Origin: Pantoea sp. Lij88 | Lineage (GTDB): Bacteria; Pseudomonadota; Gammaproteobacteria; Enterobacterales; Enterobacteriaceae | Assembly (NCBI RefSeq): GCF_030062155.1 | Contig: NZ_CP118269.1 | Location: 2,914,001-2,978,000 of the forward strand | DNA: 64,000 bases | Direction: 5' to 3' | Shown here: positions 27,223-36,604 of the stretch, one piece after another | Position numbering within the stretch: the stretch's first letter is position 1 | Layout: the number at the start of each line of letters is the position of its first letter | The notes under the pieces: generated by a model | What the model was told of the DNA's origin: nothing | Database searches by the model: none | The model's input: the letters and a program-made list of their open reading frames with translations, nothing else | Translations under genes and position numbers: made by a program

Positions 27223-28416
27223 ATGAAAGCATTAACGTATCACGGCCCTCATAAAGTCAGCGTGGACAACGTGCCCGATCCGGGTCTGGAAGCCGCCGAT
27301 GACATTATTCTGCGCGTGACCGCCACCGCCATCTGCGGTTCAGACCTGCACCTCTATCGCGGCAAAATCCCTGGCACCGGGCACGGCGATATCTTTGGTC
27401 ATGAGTTTATGGGCGAAGTGGTTGAGGCTGGCAGCGCGGTAACCGCCGTCGCCAAAGGCGATCGGGTGGTGATCCCGTTCGTTATCGCCTGTGGCGACTG
27501 CTTTTTCTGCCTGATGAGCCAGTATGCTGCCTGTGAAAATACTAACAGCGGACGGGGAGCCATCCTGAATCGCAAGAACATCACTCCACCTGCGGCGCTG
27601 TTTGGCTTCAGCAAACTCTATGGCGGTGTGCCCGGCGGCCAGGCGGAATATGTCCGGGTGCCAAAGGCCAACACCGGCCCGTTCAAAGTGCCGTCGGTCC
27701 TGTCGGATGAGAAAGTGTTGTTCCTGTCAGACATCCTGCCCACCGCGTGGCAGGCCGTTAAAAACGCCGAGGTGAAACCCGGCTCCAGCCTGGCGATTTT
27801 TGGTGCCGGACCGGTTGGCCTGCTCAGTGCCGCCTGTGCCCGACAGCAGGGAGCCGAACAGATCTACATGATTGACCACAACAATTACCGCTTAAACTTT
27901 GCCCGCGAGCGCTATGGCGTTATCCCGATTAACTTCGATGAAATCGATGACCCGGCGGGCTGGATTATCGAGCACAGCACCGGCAATCGCGGTGTGGATG
28001 CGGTGATCGATGCCGTCGGGTTCGAGGCGAAAGGCAGCCTGACAGAAACCGTGCTCACCAATCTTAAGCTGGAAGGCAGCAGCGGTAAGGCGTTGCGTCA
28101 GTGTATTGCCGCAGTACGGCGTGGCGGTATCGTCAGCGTGCCGGGCGTCTACGCCGGATTTATTCACGGCTTCCTGTTTGGTGATGCCTTCGATAAAGGG
28201 CTGACCTTTAAGATGGGACAGACGCACGTGCATGCTTATCTGCCTGACCTGCTGAAGCTGATTGAGCAGGGCCATCTGACGCCGGAAGAGATTGTGACTC
28301 ACCATCTGCCGCTGGAAGATGCCGCACGCGGTTACGATATTTTCGCCAAACGCGAAGAGGAGTGCCGCAAGGTGATTCTGGTGCCTGGCATGGCCGCGAC
28401 CCAGGCCACGATCTGA
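27223..28416 (+). CDS. Zinc-dependent alcohol dehydrogenase, formaldehyde-dehydrogenase-like
   Basis: This 397-residue medium-chain dehydrogenase has the catalytic-zinc Cys/His in [11 protein letters not shown] and FGHEFMGEV, four structural-zinc cysteines in [15 protein letters not shown], and the NAD-binding [13 protein letters not shown] (about residues 194-206). The extended middle ([41 protein letters not shown]) is typical of the glutathione-independent formaldehyde dehydrogenase-like subgroup. The frame is open from 27169; ATG 27223 has AGGAGATGAA upstream and starts [14 protein letters not shown]. Physiological substrate unknown. It ends at a strong hairpin. Confidence 0.9.
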   Translation: MKALTYHGPHKVSVDNVPDPGLEAADDIILRVTATAICGSDLHLYRGKIPGTGHGDIFGHEFMGEVVEAGSAVTAVAKGDRVVIPFVIACGDCFFCLMSQYAACENTNSGRGAILNRKNITPPAALFGFSKLYGGVPGGQAEYVRVPKANTGPFKVPSVLSDEKVLFLSDILPTAWQAVKNAEVKPGSSLAIFGAGPVGLLSAACARQQGAEQIYMIDHNNYRLNFARERYGVIPINFDEIDDPAGWIIEHSTGNRGVDAVIDAVGFEAKGSLTETVLTNLKLEGSSGKALRQCIAAVRRGGIVSVPGVYAGFIHGFLFGDAFDKGLTFKMGQTHVHAYLPDLLKLIEQGHLTPEEIVTHHLPLEDAARGYDIFAKREEECRKVILVPGMAATQATI

Positions 28417-28438
28417 TCGCCTGAACCCTGAACGGGTC

Positions 28439-28460
28439 CCCGGCAGAGCACTCTGCCGGG
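28439..28460. terminator. Hairpin between convergent genes
   Basis: CCCGGCAGAG (28439-28448) pairs perfectly with CTCTGCCGGG (28451-28460). The tail ATTGTCATCTT is a weak T-run, so termination is likely but not certain. Confidence 0.65.
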
Positions 28461-28469
28461 ATTGTCATC

Positions 28470-28676
28470 TTAAAACGGCTTACGTTCCAGACTGCTTCGC
28501 CACTCCCGCCTCTCCAGCAAATGTTCATCCGGCGAATCCGCCGTATCCACCTGACTCCCCTGCTCCAGCAATCGCGCACTGCGTGAATGGGGATGACTTT
28601 CGCTTATCACCTGTTGTGAAAACGCGCCAAACGATAACAGCAAAAACAGTAATGCACTGGCCAGCCTCACCTTCAT
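28470..28676 (-). CDS. Small exported protein of unknown function
   Basis: The 68-residue product has an N-terminal signal peptide (MKVRLASALLFLLLSFGAFSQQ) and a mature part of about 46 hydrophilic residues rich in Ser, Glu and Arg (HSRSARLLEQG, ERREWRSSLERKPF). The ATG at 28674-28676 is preceded by AGAGAGG seven bases upstream. No family is recognised. It converges on the zinc dehydrogenase and seems monocistronic. Confidence 0.7.
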   Translation of the reverse strand: MKVRLASALLFLLLSFGAFSQQVISESHPHSRSARLLEQGSQVDTADSPDEHLLERREWRSSLERKPF

Positions 28677-28863
28677 ACGCACACCTCTCTGGTAACGGTG
28701 TCGCTATGCTGCCCGAAGGGTTTTCATTTTCTGTCAGTAACAGGCAAAGTTATGTGGAGAGCGGGAACAAGCTGCGACGGGTTTAATCGCGGTTCAGAAA
28801 AATCCGTCAGAACAGATCGAACCTTTCCCCGCTTATCGTCCGTTTTCCTTCAGGAGGATGCTA

Positions 28864-29730
28864 TTGAACATCAATCAGTTTGATCAACCGGTCGGTGAGG
28901 CCCTGCCCGACTGGCAACCGGTGGCCAGACCACCCCGCGACGCCCTCTCCGGCCAGCACTGCCTTCTCCTGCCGCTGAGCGTGGATCATGCGGAAGCGCT
29001 GTTACAGGCCTTTATGCTGGCACCGGATGATCGTGACTGGACCTGGCTGAGCGCGGAGCGGCCCGCTTCACTGCCGCAGATGCAGCGCTGGATTGCGGAT
29101 AAAGTGGCGGATGCGGCCCTGGTGCCCTTCACGGTCTGCACGCCGAATCAGCAGCCCTGTGGTGTGGTCTGCTTCGCCAGCATTGAGCCCGAACATGGCG
29201 CCCTTGAAATCGGCCACGTCACCTGGTCCCCGCTGATGCAGCGCAGTGTGATCGGCAGCGAGGCAATTTTTCTGCTGCTGCAACAGGCTTTCTCACTCGG
29301 CTATCGGCGGGTAGCGTGGCGTTGTGATTCCACCAATGTTGCGTCACGACGCGCAGCAGAACGGCTGGGATTCCGTTTTGAGGGCCGTTTTCGTCAGGTG
29401 ATGACGCGAAAACAGCGCAACCGCGATACCGACTGGCTGTCAATCATTGACCGTGAATGGCCGGGGGTTCAGCGCGCCCTGAGTGCCTGGCTGAGCGCGG
29501 AGAATTTCACCGCTGACGGGCAGCAAAAGCGCCCGCTCAGCGCCTGTTTCGCCGGTGTTAATCGGGGCGATGCAGACGCGATAAGCCAGGACGCTGAGGC
29601 CGTCAGTGCAGCCGACGCACGCTCAGTGCCGCAGACCAGCGCTGGCGCTGACAGCGCGGACAGACGGCCTGCTGCTCCGCTTCTATCCTCTGCGTCTGGC
29701 CGCAATGGGTGCAGGCGTAGAGCCCGCTGA
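28864..29730 (+). CDS. GNAT (RimJ/RimL-type) acetyltransferase with abnormal C-terminal extension
   Basis: This acetyltransferase has the RimL-like core EIGHVTWSPLMQRSVIGSEAIFLLLQQAF and the conserved YRRVAWRCDSTNVASRRAAERLGFRFEGRFRQ. AGGAGG at 28852-28857 is adjacent to ATG 28858 but six bases from TTG 28864, so TTG is the likelier start (MNINQFDQPVG, 288 residues). The core ends near LSAWLSAENFTADGQQKRPL at about residue 222. The last 65 or so residues are Ala/Ser/Arg-rich, have no family match I know, and are antisense to the DUF421 gene; a frameshift near 29520-29560 would end the frame at TAA 29562-29564 or 29581-29583. The substrate is unknown. Confidence 0.8.
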   Translation: MNINQFDQPVGEALPDWQPVARPPRDALSGQHCLLLPLSVDHAEALLQAFMLAPDDRDWTWLSAERPASLPQMQRWIADKVADAALVPFTVCTPNQQPCGVVCFASIEPEHGALEIGHVTWSPLMQRSVIGSEAIFLLLQQAFSLGYRRVAWRCDSTNVASRRAAERLGFRFEGRFRQVMTRKQRNRDTDWLSIIDREWPGVQRALSAWLSAENFTADGQQKRPLSACFAGVNRGDADAISQDAEAVSAADARSVPQTSAGADSADRRPAAPLLSSASGRNGCRRRAR

Positions 29731-30295
29731 CCGGCACGGTGCTGTAATCCTGCCGGTGCTCCGGCGGCAGAATGCTTAACCCGGCGCGCATCTCAGCGTC
29801 ATCGTAAAAATAGAGGCTGAGCTGGCCATCCACCTCCACCAGCGCCAGTCGAATCTGTCCCAGATGCTCCACGCCGCTCTGGCGCAGTTCCATAAAGAAC
29901 TCATCCTCGGAAATATTCAGCCGATCCAGACTCTCCAGCACATACAACCCGTCTTTAATCAGCGTGATCACGTCGCCCTGAATAAGCCGTGAAAAGCGCG
30001 AGCTGTGCGACGTCAGCCAGGTCGTGAACCGGTAGAGCGCCAGCAGGACCACAAACACCATAATGACCGGCAGCACCGGCACATCATCGTAAAACGTGAC
30101 GTCACCGGACGCGGAACCCAGCGTCAGGATCACCACAAGTTCGAACAGTGATAGCTGACGCACGCCGCGTCGTCCTGAGACTTTCAGAAAGGTAAAAACC
30201 ACCAGATAAGCGATCAGGACGCGCGCCACCACTTCAAATAAAAAGGTGGCCGGTTGATCGTTGAGTAAGAAACGGTGCCAGTCGAATGAGAACAT
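29603..30295 (-). CDS. DUF421 (YetF-like) membrane protein with C-terminal zinc ribbon
   Basis: DUF421 proteins such as Bacillus YetF are small inner-membrane proteins of unknown function. The 230-residue protein has three hydrophobic segments (about 20-40, 58-72, 78-98), the GRRGVRQLSLFELVVILTLGSASGD block, a soluble domain with LIQGDVITLIKDG and DEFFMELRQSGVEHLGQIRLALVEVDGQLS, and a C-terminal CTHCG...CPRC zinc ribbon. It overlaps the end of the convergent GNAT frame by 128 bases. A second, shorter DUF421 gene lies at 39442-39891. Confidence 0.88.
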   Translation of the reverse strand: MFSFDWHRFLLNDQPATFLFEVVARVLIAYLVVFTFLKVSGRRGVRQLSLFELVVILTLGSASGDVTFYDDVPVLPVIMVFVVLLALYRFTTWLTSHSSRFSRLIQGDVITLIKDGLYVLESLDRLNISEDEFFMELRQSGVEHLGQIRLALVEVDGQLSLYFYDDAEMRAGLSILPPEHRQDYSTVPVSGLYACTHCGQTQRIEAEQQAVCPRCQRQRWSAALSVRRLH

Positions 30296-30899
30296 AGTCT
30301 GCTAAACATCCTGTTTTAAAGGGGCGCGCATCGTCGCAGCCGCCCAATGATGGCCCGCAGATTCAGGCCAGTGATAAGTAAATCTTGTCGCCAGCCCGCC
30401 AAAAGGCAAGCGAAGCAGTAACATGAAAGCGGGTGAGTCTGCCCGCTCTGCATGTTGAGGAAAAGGTTCACAAAGCTGAAAATAGCCCGGAGTCTGTTCA
30501 CGCTGCGCTTATCACTCGGATCGTAAACTTTAACTTAAAAACTTCCTGTTCCTGTCTGGTTTGTTTTTGCCGCTACGCTTTTTTCTTTTTACTTCAGTGA
30601 TTTGCCAACAACGCATCCACACCTATACTTTCCAGTAAGGCTTCCGCAAAACCCGATAACAGTCAGAGAAGCCAGCCTTTTCCTGCCGATAGCGCCGCAC
30701 GTTGATACCTGCTATCTCACTCGTCAAGACCACCACAGGACCTGATGCCTGTCCCTCAGTGTCTGTGCCTTATGGCAAGGATCGCCTATCCGTTCAGAGT
30801 GGTCGGATCGACCAGTCTGCAATGCAAACCTGTCACGCCCTGACCCGTTTCACAACGGCTCGTCAGCGGGAAGCGTTTTGCTTTTTTCCGGGAGATGCC
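30296..30899. other. Intergenic region upstream of the fusion gene
   Basis: About 600 bases between the divergent DUF421 and fusion genes. The fusion frame is open from 30702, but residues before 30900 have no domain-like character. The stretch 30520-30640 is AT-rich (runs of T and A) and is the likely promoter zone. No repeat, RNA or operator was identified. Confidence 0.5.
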
Positions 30900-33800
30900 A
30901 TGACGCCCTTTACCAGTTTCTGGCAGGCCGGCTACGAAGGTGCCGACCATATCAATCCTTCTGGCCTTGCGCTGTCGATGAACGATCTGAACCAGCATCA
31001 GGCTCGTGCAGATGAGGACTATGCCGCGCTGGCCCCTTTTTCCATCTGCACGGTGCGCGAAAGCGTCGGCTGGCGCTTATGTGAACGCGATGACGGCTAT
31101 GACTTCTCGACGGTCGCTGCCCGGATGCAGGCCGCAGAGCAGCAGGGCATCCAGATAAGCTGGACGATCTGTCACTACGGCTGGCCCGCTGGCGTCAGCC
31201 TGTTTGATCACGACTTTGTCAGCCGCTTCGCCGCCTTCTGTGGCGCACTGGCCCGCTTTCTGGCGCCCTGGTATCCGCAGCCGCCGGTTTACTCCCCGAT
31301 GAATGAGATCTCCTTTGTCAGCTGGGGTATTTCGGTGGGGCTGTTTGCCTGTGAGATGAGCCCGGCGTCCGATCGGGCGGATGCCGCCAAGCAGCAGCTG
31401 GTGCGCGCCACCCTGGCAGCCTGTGATGCGATCTGGCAGGCCGATCCGCGCGCCCGCTTGCTGCACTGCGATCCGCTGATCCATATCGTGCCCGATCCCG
31501 CCGATCCGGCCAGCGTCATGCTGGCGCGTGAAATGTGCGACACCCAGTATCAGGCGTGGGACATGCTCAGCGGCAGGCGTAACCCGGAGCTGGGCGGTGC
31601 CCCCCGCTATCTCGATCTGATTGGCGTGAATTATTACCACGACAACCAGTGGGAACAGGGAACGAACCAGCGGCTTTACTGGCATCTGGGCGACAGTCGC
31701 CGCCTGCCGCTGCATCAGATGCTGCAACAGGTCTGGCAGCGTTATCAGCGGCCGCTGCTGCTGGCGGAAACCAGCCACGTTGGCAGCGGACGCGGCGCCT
31801 GGATCGGTGAAATCGCCGCACAGGTGGCGCAGGCGCAGCTGGCAGGCGCTGAACTGCTCGGCATCTGCCTCTATCCGATTCTCGATCGTCCCTTATGGGA
31901 GGAGACCACTTTCTGGACCCGCAGCGGTTTGTGGGATCTCGATCTGCTGGGGCCGGATCCGTACGCCCGCCAGTTACAGCAGCCTTATGCCGACGCCTTA
32001 CAGCAGGCGCAGCGCTTTTTGCAGCACCTCCAGTCCCCACAACAACGTCAGGAGCACACCATGAAACCACCTGTTCTCATCGTTTTCAGCCATTTACGCT
32101 GGGGATTTGTTTTTCAGCGCCCGCAGCAGCTACTGACACGTCTGGCTCAGCACTATCGCGTGCTGTTTGTCGAGGAGCCGGTCTGGCAGGCGGGGCCACC
32201 GGGCCTGCATCAGAGTTCGCCTGCCGCGAACATCACGGTGATCCAGCCGCACACCGACAGCGACGCGCCCGGTTTTCACGACAGCCAGATCGCCCCGCTG
32301 CAGCTGCTGCTGACGCCACTGCTGGAAGAAGATGAACAGCCGCTGATCTGGTTCTATACGCCGATGGCGCTGCCGCTGCTGACCCCGTTTGATCCCTCCC
32401 TGGTGATTTATGACTGCATGGACGAGCTTTCCGCCTTCCGGAATGCGCCGCGCCAGCTGCAGCAGCGCGAATCCGCGCTGATGACCCGCGCCGATCTGGT
32501 CTTTACCGGCGGCTCCAGCCTCTATGAAGCGAAGCGTGATAAACATCCGCAGGTTTACTGCTTCCCCAGCAGCGTCGATGCTATTCATTTTGAGCAGGCG
32601 CGCGATCGCACTAATCGTCATCCGCTGCAGGAGGCGATTCCGCCGCTGCGCCTGGGCTATTACGGCGTGCTGGATGAGCGCATCGATCTGCCACTGATTG
32701 CGGCGCTGGCGGACAGCCATCCTGAATGGCAGATCATTATGGTCGGACCGGTGGTGAAAATTGATCCCGCCAGCCTGCCGCAGCGCGACAACATTCACTG
32801 GCTCGGCCAGCAGCCCTATCAGGCGCTGCCGCAGTTCCTGGCGGGCTGGGATGTCTGTCTGATGCCGTTTGCGATTAATGCCTCGACCCGCTACATCTCG
32901 CCAACCAAGGTGCTGGAGTATATGGCGGCGCAGCTGCCGATTGTCAGCACCGCGATTATCGATGTCGCACGCCACTACGCCGAGGAAGTGGCGGTGACAG
33001 AGACTCACGCAGCGTTTATTGCCGCCTGTGAAGAGGCAATGGCGATCGGTGCCGCAGAACGGCTGGCACTGGCGGGACGGATGCAGGCCAAAGTGGATGC
33101 CACCTCCTGGGATCGCACCGCAGAGCAGATTCACGGACTGATCCAGCAGGCACTGACGCAGCGTCAGCCTGCACTCACGTCAGCCAGCCAGACCCGCGCG
33201 CAGGCTAACGTCACACCGTTAACCCCGGCCATGCTGGAGAGCGACGCCGTACCCTGCCTGATTATCGGCGCCGGTCCCACCGGCCTGAGCGCCGGTTATC
33301 ACTATGGCGAAGGCGCGGTGCTGCTGGAGAAAAATGGCACCCCAGGCGGCTGGTGCCGCTCGATTGACGATCAGGGGTTCACCTTCGATTATGCCGGTCA
33401 CATTATGTTCTCGCAGGACCCGTACGTGTTGCAGCTCTATGAAATGCTGCTGGGCGATAATCTGCACTGGCAGGCGCGTGAAGCCTGGGTCTACAGCGAC
33501 GGCGTCTATACCCGCTATCCGTTCCAGTCTGCGCTGCACGGCTTGCCGGTCGAGGTGGTGAAAGAGTGCGTGCTGGGCGCTATCGAGGCGCGTTATGGCG
33601 AAACGGCCGTGGCCGCCGTGCCGCTGGATCGGGCACGGGCGCGACGGGATTGCTGTGCGGATGGCGCAATCCCCGATGAGGGCAGCAGCAGCGGCAGCGT
33701 GGAAGGAGAAGAGGATTTCCAGCACTTCATTATGCGCACCTGGGGTAAAGGCATCGCGCGTCACTTCGCCCTGCCCTACAACCAGAAACTGTGGAAAGTG

Positions 33801-34658
33801 CCATTAACCGATATGGAAACGTCGTGGCTGGGCGGACGCGTCCCGCTGCCCGATCTGTCGCAGATCATTGATGGCGCGCTGCAACCGCTGGCGAAACCGG
33901 TCGGCCCCAACGCCCGATTCGGCTATCCGCTGCGCGGTGGTTTCCAGGCCCTGATGTCCGGCTTTTTGCCGCACCTGAAATGTACGCTGGAAACGGATAC
34001 AACGCTGACCCGCATCTATCCGCAAGCGCATGTGGCGCTGCTGGCGGATGGTCGCCACTACCGTTATGAGCAGTTGATTAGCACGATGCCGCTGCCGGAG
34101 CTGATTAAACTGATGGGTGACGAGGTGCCGGAAAATGTGCAACAGGCGGCACAGCAGCTGCAGTTTGTCTCGGTGCGCTGCGTGAATCTGGGGATTGGCC
34201 GGGCTGACCTGACCGAAAAGCACTGGATTTACTATCCTGGCGATACGCTGTTCCACCGTATCTTTGTGCAGGGCAATGCCAGTCCGCACTGCAACCCGCC
34301 GGGCGGTTTCGGCTTAACCTGCGAAATCACCTACAACGCAGCCAATCCGCTGCCGCTGGAGGGTGATGCGCTGATTGAGCGCTGCCGTCAGGATTGCATC
34401 CGGGTCGGCATGATCACCGAGGACGATCCGCTGCTCTGCTCCTCGGAGGTCGATATGCCTTATGCCTACGTGGTCTATGACCATGCACGCAGCGATAACG
34501 TGGCGCTGATCCGTCAGTGGCTGCTGACCCAGGATATTCATCTGTCGGGTCGCTACAGCGAGTGGGAGTATTACAACTCGGATCACGCCTTCCTGGCCGG
34601 TAAACGCGCCGCTGAAAATGTCCGGCTGCAGCATGTCAGCGCAGAAACCGTGGGCTGA
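30900..34658 (+). CDS. Three-module fusion: GH-A glycoside hydrolase / glycosyltransferase / FAD UGM-like mutase-oxidase
   Basis: One 1252-residue frame contains three domains. Residues 1-385 are a clan GH-A hydrolase with acid/base E136 in SPMNEISFVSWG and nucleophile E290 in LLLAETSHVGSG. Residues 388 to about 770 are a GT-B-type transferase (LIVFSHLRWGFVFQRPQQLL at its start, SSVDAIHF, ISPTKVLEYMAAQLPIVST near its end). Residues from about 783 form an FAD domain (IIGAGPTGLSAGYHY, GGWCRS, YAGHIMF, FALPYNQKLWK, FGYPLRGGFQALM) resembling UDP-galactopyranose mutase. The start ATG 30900 has GGGAG upstream. ATG 32061, at the GT border, has its own AGGAG (32050-32054), a probable relic or live internal start. 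No membrane span is evident. A role in making a surface or storage glycan is inference. Confidence 0.85.
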   Translation: MTPFTSFWQAGYEGADHINPSGLALSMNDLNQHQARADEDYAALAPFSICTVRESVGWRLCERDDGYDFSTVAARMQAAEQQGIQISWTICHYGWPAGVSLFDHDFVSRFAAFCGALARFLAPWYPQPPVYSPMNEISFVSWGISVGLFACEMSPASDRADAAKQQLVRATLAACDAIWQADPRARLLHCDPLIHIVPDPADPASVMLAREMCDTQYQAWDMLSGRRNPELGGAPRYLDLIGVNYYHDNQWEQGTNQRLYWHLGDSRRLPLHQMLQQVWQRYQRPLLLAETSHVGSGRGAWIGEIAAQVAQAQLAGAELLGICLYPILDRPLWEETTFWTRSGLWDLDLLGPDPYARQLQQPYADALQQAQRFLQHLQSPQQRQEHTMKPPVLIVFSHLRWGFVFQRPQQLLTRLAQHYRVLFVEEPVWQAGPPGLHQSSPAANITVIQPHTDSDAPGFHDSQIAPLQLLLTPLLEEDEQPLIWFYTPMALPLLTPFDPSLVIYDCMDELSAFRNAPRQLQQRESALMTRADLVFTGGSSLYEAKRDKHPQVYCFPSSVDAIHFEQARDRTNRHPLQEAIPPLRLGYYGVLDERIDLPLIAALADSHPEWQIIMVGPVVKIDPASLPQRDNIHWLGQQPYQALPQFLAGWDVCLMPFAINASTRYISPTKVLEYMAAQLPIVSTAIIDVARHYAEEVAVTETHAAFIAACEEAMAIGAAERLALAGRMQAKVDATSWDRTAEQIHGLIQQALTQRQPALTSASQTRAQANVTPLTPAMLESDAVPCLIIGAGPTGLSAGYHYGEGAVLLEKNGTPGGWCRSIDDQGFTFDYAGHIMFSQDPYVLQLYEMLLGDNLHWQAREAWVYSDGVYTRYPFQSALHGLPVEVVKECVLGAIEARYGETAVAAVPLDRARARRDCCADGAIPDEGSSSGSVEGEEDFQHFIMRTWGKGIARHFALPYNQKLWKVPLTDMETSWLGGRVPLPDLSQIIDGALQPLAKPVGPNARFGYPLRGGFQALMSGFLPHLKCTLETDTTLTRIYPQAHVALLADGRHYRYEQLISTMPLPELIKLMGDEVPENVQQAAQQLQFVSVRCVNLGIGRADLTEKHWIYYPGDTLFHRIFVQGNASPHCNPPGGFGLTCEITYNAANPLPLEGDALIERCRQDCIRVGMITEDDPLLCSSEVDMPYAYVVYDHARSDNVALIRQWLLTQDIHLSGRYSEWEYYNSDHAFLAGKRAAENVRLQHVSAETVG
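32050..32063 (+). promoter_or_regulatory. Internal ribosome-binding site and start at module border
   Basis: AGGAG (32050-32054) lies six bases before ATG 32061, exactly where the glycosyltransferase module begins (MKPPVLIVFSHLRW). It may yield a separate 865-residue GT-FAD protein besides the full-length product. Confidence 0.6.
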
Positions 34659-34672
34659 CGAGACGCTACCCG

Positions 34673-35002
34673 CTATGACAGTTGCTGGCTGCACTTCGCG
34701 GCTTTCAGCGATTGCAGTTCAGTGACACGTTTTTCCGCTTTCCGGGTGGCATTGTATTTCGCAATGCCATTACCCAGCCCGAAATCCCCGACAAAGCCCA
34801 GCACGGTCAGTGCATCGAACTGGCCGGTCTGATCGATATCACTCTGCACGCTATGCGCTTTGACCAGTTCCTGGTCCAGTGCGCTGCAGTTCAGCGTCGC
34901 GGTCTCTTCCGGCGTGACTGCCGCCGCCTGTGGATACTGCTTGGTGGCGCAGCCGGTCAATACCAGCGCCAGCAGCACCACGAAGAATCTCTGTTTACTC
35001 AT
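34673..35002 (-). CDS. Small lipoprotein of unknown function
   Basis: The 109-residue protein has a lipoprotein signal with lipobox LTGC (Cys18), followed by CATKQYPQAAAVTPEETATLNC. A Gly-rich hydrophobic patch (VLGFVGDFGLGNGIAKYNATRKAEKRVTELQ) and a C-terminal Cys suggest a small helical envelope protein with a possible disulfide. I do not recognise the family. It converges on the fusion gene with 14 bases between the stops. Confidence 0.78.
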   Translation of the reverse strand: MSKQRFFVVLLALVLTGCATKQYPQAAAVTPEETATLNCSALDQELVKAHSVQSDIDQTGQFDALTVLGFVGDFGLGNGIAKYNATRKAEKRVTELQSLKAAKCSQQLS

Positions 35003-35355
35003 TTTTCATTGCCTGTTTTTTGCTCACTTAAAAGGGTTATCGGCAGCATACACCAGGAACATGAGTCTCTGACCTACCAATAATGGTCGAAACCGCTACG
35101 CTAATGTAGGATCCAGCGCGCTGCAGTCAGAAGCAGCCTGTTACCGACCGGAAGTCACGCAGAGAACGCACATTATCCGTTCATCATTTCTGCCAAATCT
35201 TTCAACCCGTTAGCCAGTATGACGTTGCGAACCGCAGCGTCTGAAGAGCACAGCCTGAGCGTTAATGCGTGTCGGGGCATTCGCATAAGCGAAGCCAGAC
35301 ACCGAAAATTTTGCGCGTCGGGTTTATCAGAGTTTGTTCCAGATGAGGTTTTTCC
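35003..35355. other. Intergenic region upstream of the AI-2E transporter
   Basis: About 350 bases between divergent genes. It should hold both promoters. No hairpin terminator, repeat or convincing small gene was seen. Confidence 0.45.
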
Positions 35356-36579
35356 ATGCGTTTTAAAGGATTGAACATCGGGTTTTTCATTTTGATTCTG
35401 GCTATCGCCACCGTCGCTTTTTTTGACGTGCTTTCGCCCTATTTCTCGTCGATCTTGTGGGCAGCGATTCTGGCGGTGATTTTCCATCCGCTGAAGACAT
35501 ACCTGCGCACCCGACTGGGCGACCGCAATGGCGTGGCTGCATTAATTACCCTGCTCTGTATCTGCCTGATTGTGTTTACGCCGCTGGCCATTATCGCCTC
35601 GTCGCTGGTGGTTGAAACCAACGCGGTCTATCACAAGCTGCAGACCAACTCGTCGCAGTTCCCGGCCGTGTTCGCCGACCTGCTGCAGCATCTGCCGCGC
35701 TGGGCGAAGCATTTCCTGAGCGAAAACAATCTGGATAATGCCGAACAGATTCAGCAGAAGCTCTCTTCGTTTGCCCTTAAGGGCGGCCAGTATGTCGCGG
35801 GCAGCGCCTTTATCATCGGTAAAGGAACGTTCAGCTTCACCGTTGGCTTTGGCATCATGCTCTATCTGCTGTTCTTCCTGCTGAAAGATGGTTCCTATCT
35901 GGTGCATCTGATTCTGGAAGCCCTGCCGCTCTCAACCTACGTGAAGCATCACCTGATGGTGAAGTTTGCTGCCGTGGCGCGCGCAACGGTGAAGGGCACG
36001 GTGGTGGTCGGTATTGTTCAGGGTATTCTCGGCGGGCTGGCCTTCTGGTTTACCGGTATCGACGGCAGTCTGCTGTGGGGCGCACTGATGGCCTTCCTCT
36101 CCCTGATTCCGGCAGTCGGTTCCGCCATCATCTGGGTACCTGCGGCGATCTTCTTCTTCGCCACCGGCGCGCTGTGGAAAGGGCTGTTCCTGGTCGGTTT
36201 CTTCGTGGTGATTGTCGGTCTGGTGGATAACATCCTGCGTCCGCTGCTGGTCGGCAAAGACACCAAAATGCCTGACTATATGATCCTGATCGCCACGCTG
36301 GGCGGCATGGAAATCTACGGCATCAACGGTTTTGTTATTGGCCCGGTGATTGCCGCGCTGTTTATCGCCTGCTGGAATCTGCTCTCCGGTCGCGATAACC
36401 GCGAGAACATCGAAGCCATCGACGAAGAGTTTATCGAAGATGGTAAGAAACAGTCTGATACTGCCGCAGAAGCCGCGGCTGAAGCAGCAGCGGCCTCCGC
36501 CGAAGCGGCTGCAGAGGCTGCAGAGGCTGAGACGAAAGCCTTAGCACTGAAGAAAGAGACTGCGGAAAAGAAAGCGTAA
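35356..36579 (+). CDS. AI-2E family transporter (PerM/TqsA-type membrane protein)
   Basis: Members of this family are 7-8-span inner-membrane proteins; some export autoinducer-2, others have unknown cargo. The 407-residue protein shows the pattern LDVL-like FFDVLSPYFSSILWAAILAVIFHPL at the N-terminus, a periplasmic region (about 95-150), and the C-terminal membrane block LVDNILRPLLVGKDTKMPDYMILIATLGGMEIYGINGFVIGPVIAALF. The last 50 residues are an unusual Ala/Glu/Lys-rich tail (about 360-407), likely a soluble helix. ATG 35356 is preceded by a weak GATGAGG. The repeat copy 2 follows. The substrate is not known. Confidence 0.87.
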   Translation: MRFKGLNIGFFILILAIATVAFFDVLSPYFSSILWAAILAVIFHPLKTYLRTRLGDRNGVAALITLLCICLIVFTPLAIIASSLVVETNAVYHKLQTNSSQFPAVFADLLQHLPRWAKHFLSENNLDNAEQIQQKLSSFALKGGQYVAGSAFIIGKGTFSFTVGFGIMLYLLFFLLKDGSYLVHLILEALPLSTYVKHHLMVKFAAVARATVKGTVVVGIVQGILGGLAFWFTGIDGSLLWGALMAFLSLIPAVGSAIIWVPAAIFFFATGALWKGLFLVGFFVVIVGLVDNILRPLLVGKDTKMPDYMILIATLGGMEIYGINGFVIGPVIAALFIACWNLLSGRDNRENIEAIDEEFIEDGKKQSDTAAEAAAEAAAASAEAAAEAAEAETKALALKKETAEKKA

Positions 36580-36604
36580 TCCGTTTCAGGCAAACGCAGA
36601 CTCG

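Noticed and set aside
32130-33134. 334-codon open frame antisense to the fusion gene
   Set aside because: High-GC antisense shadow; no recognisable domain.
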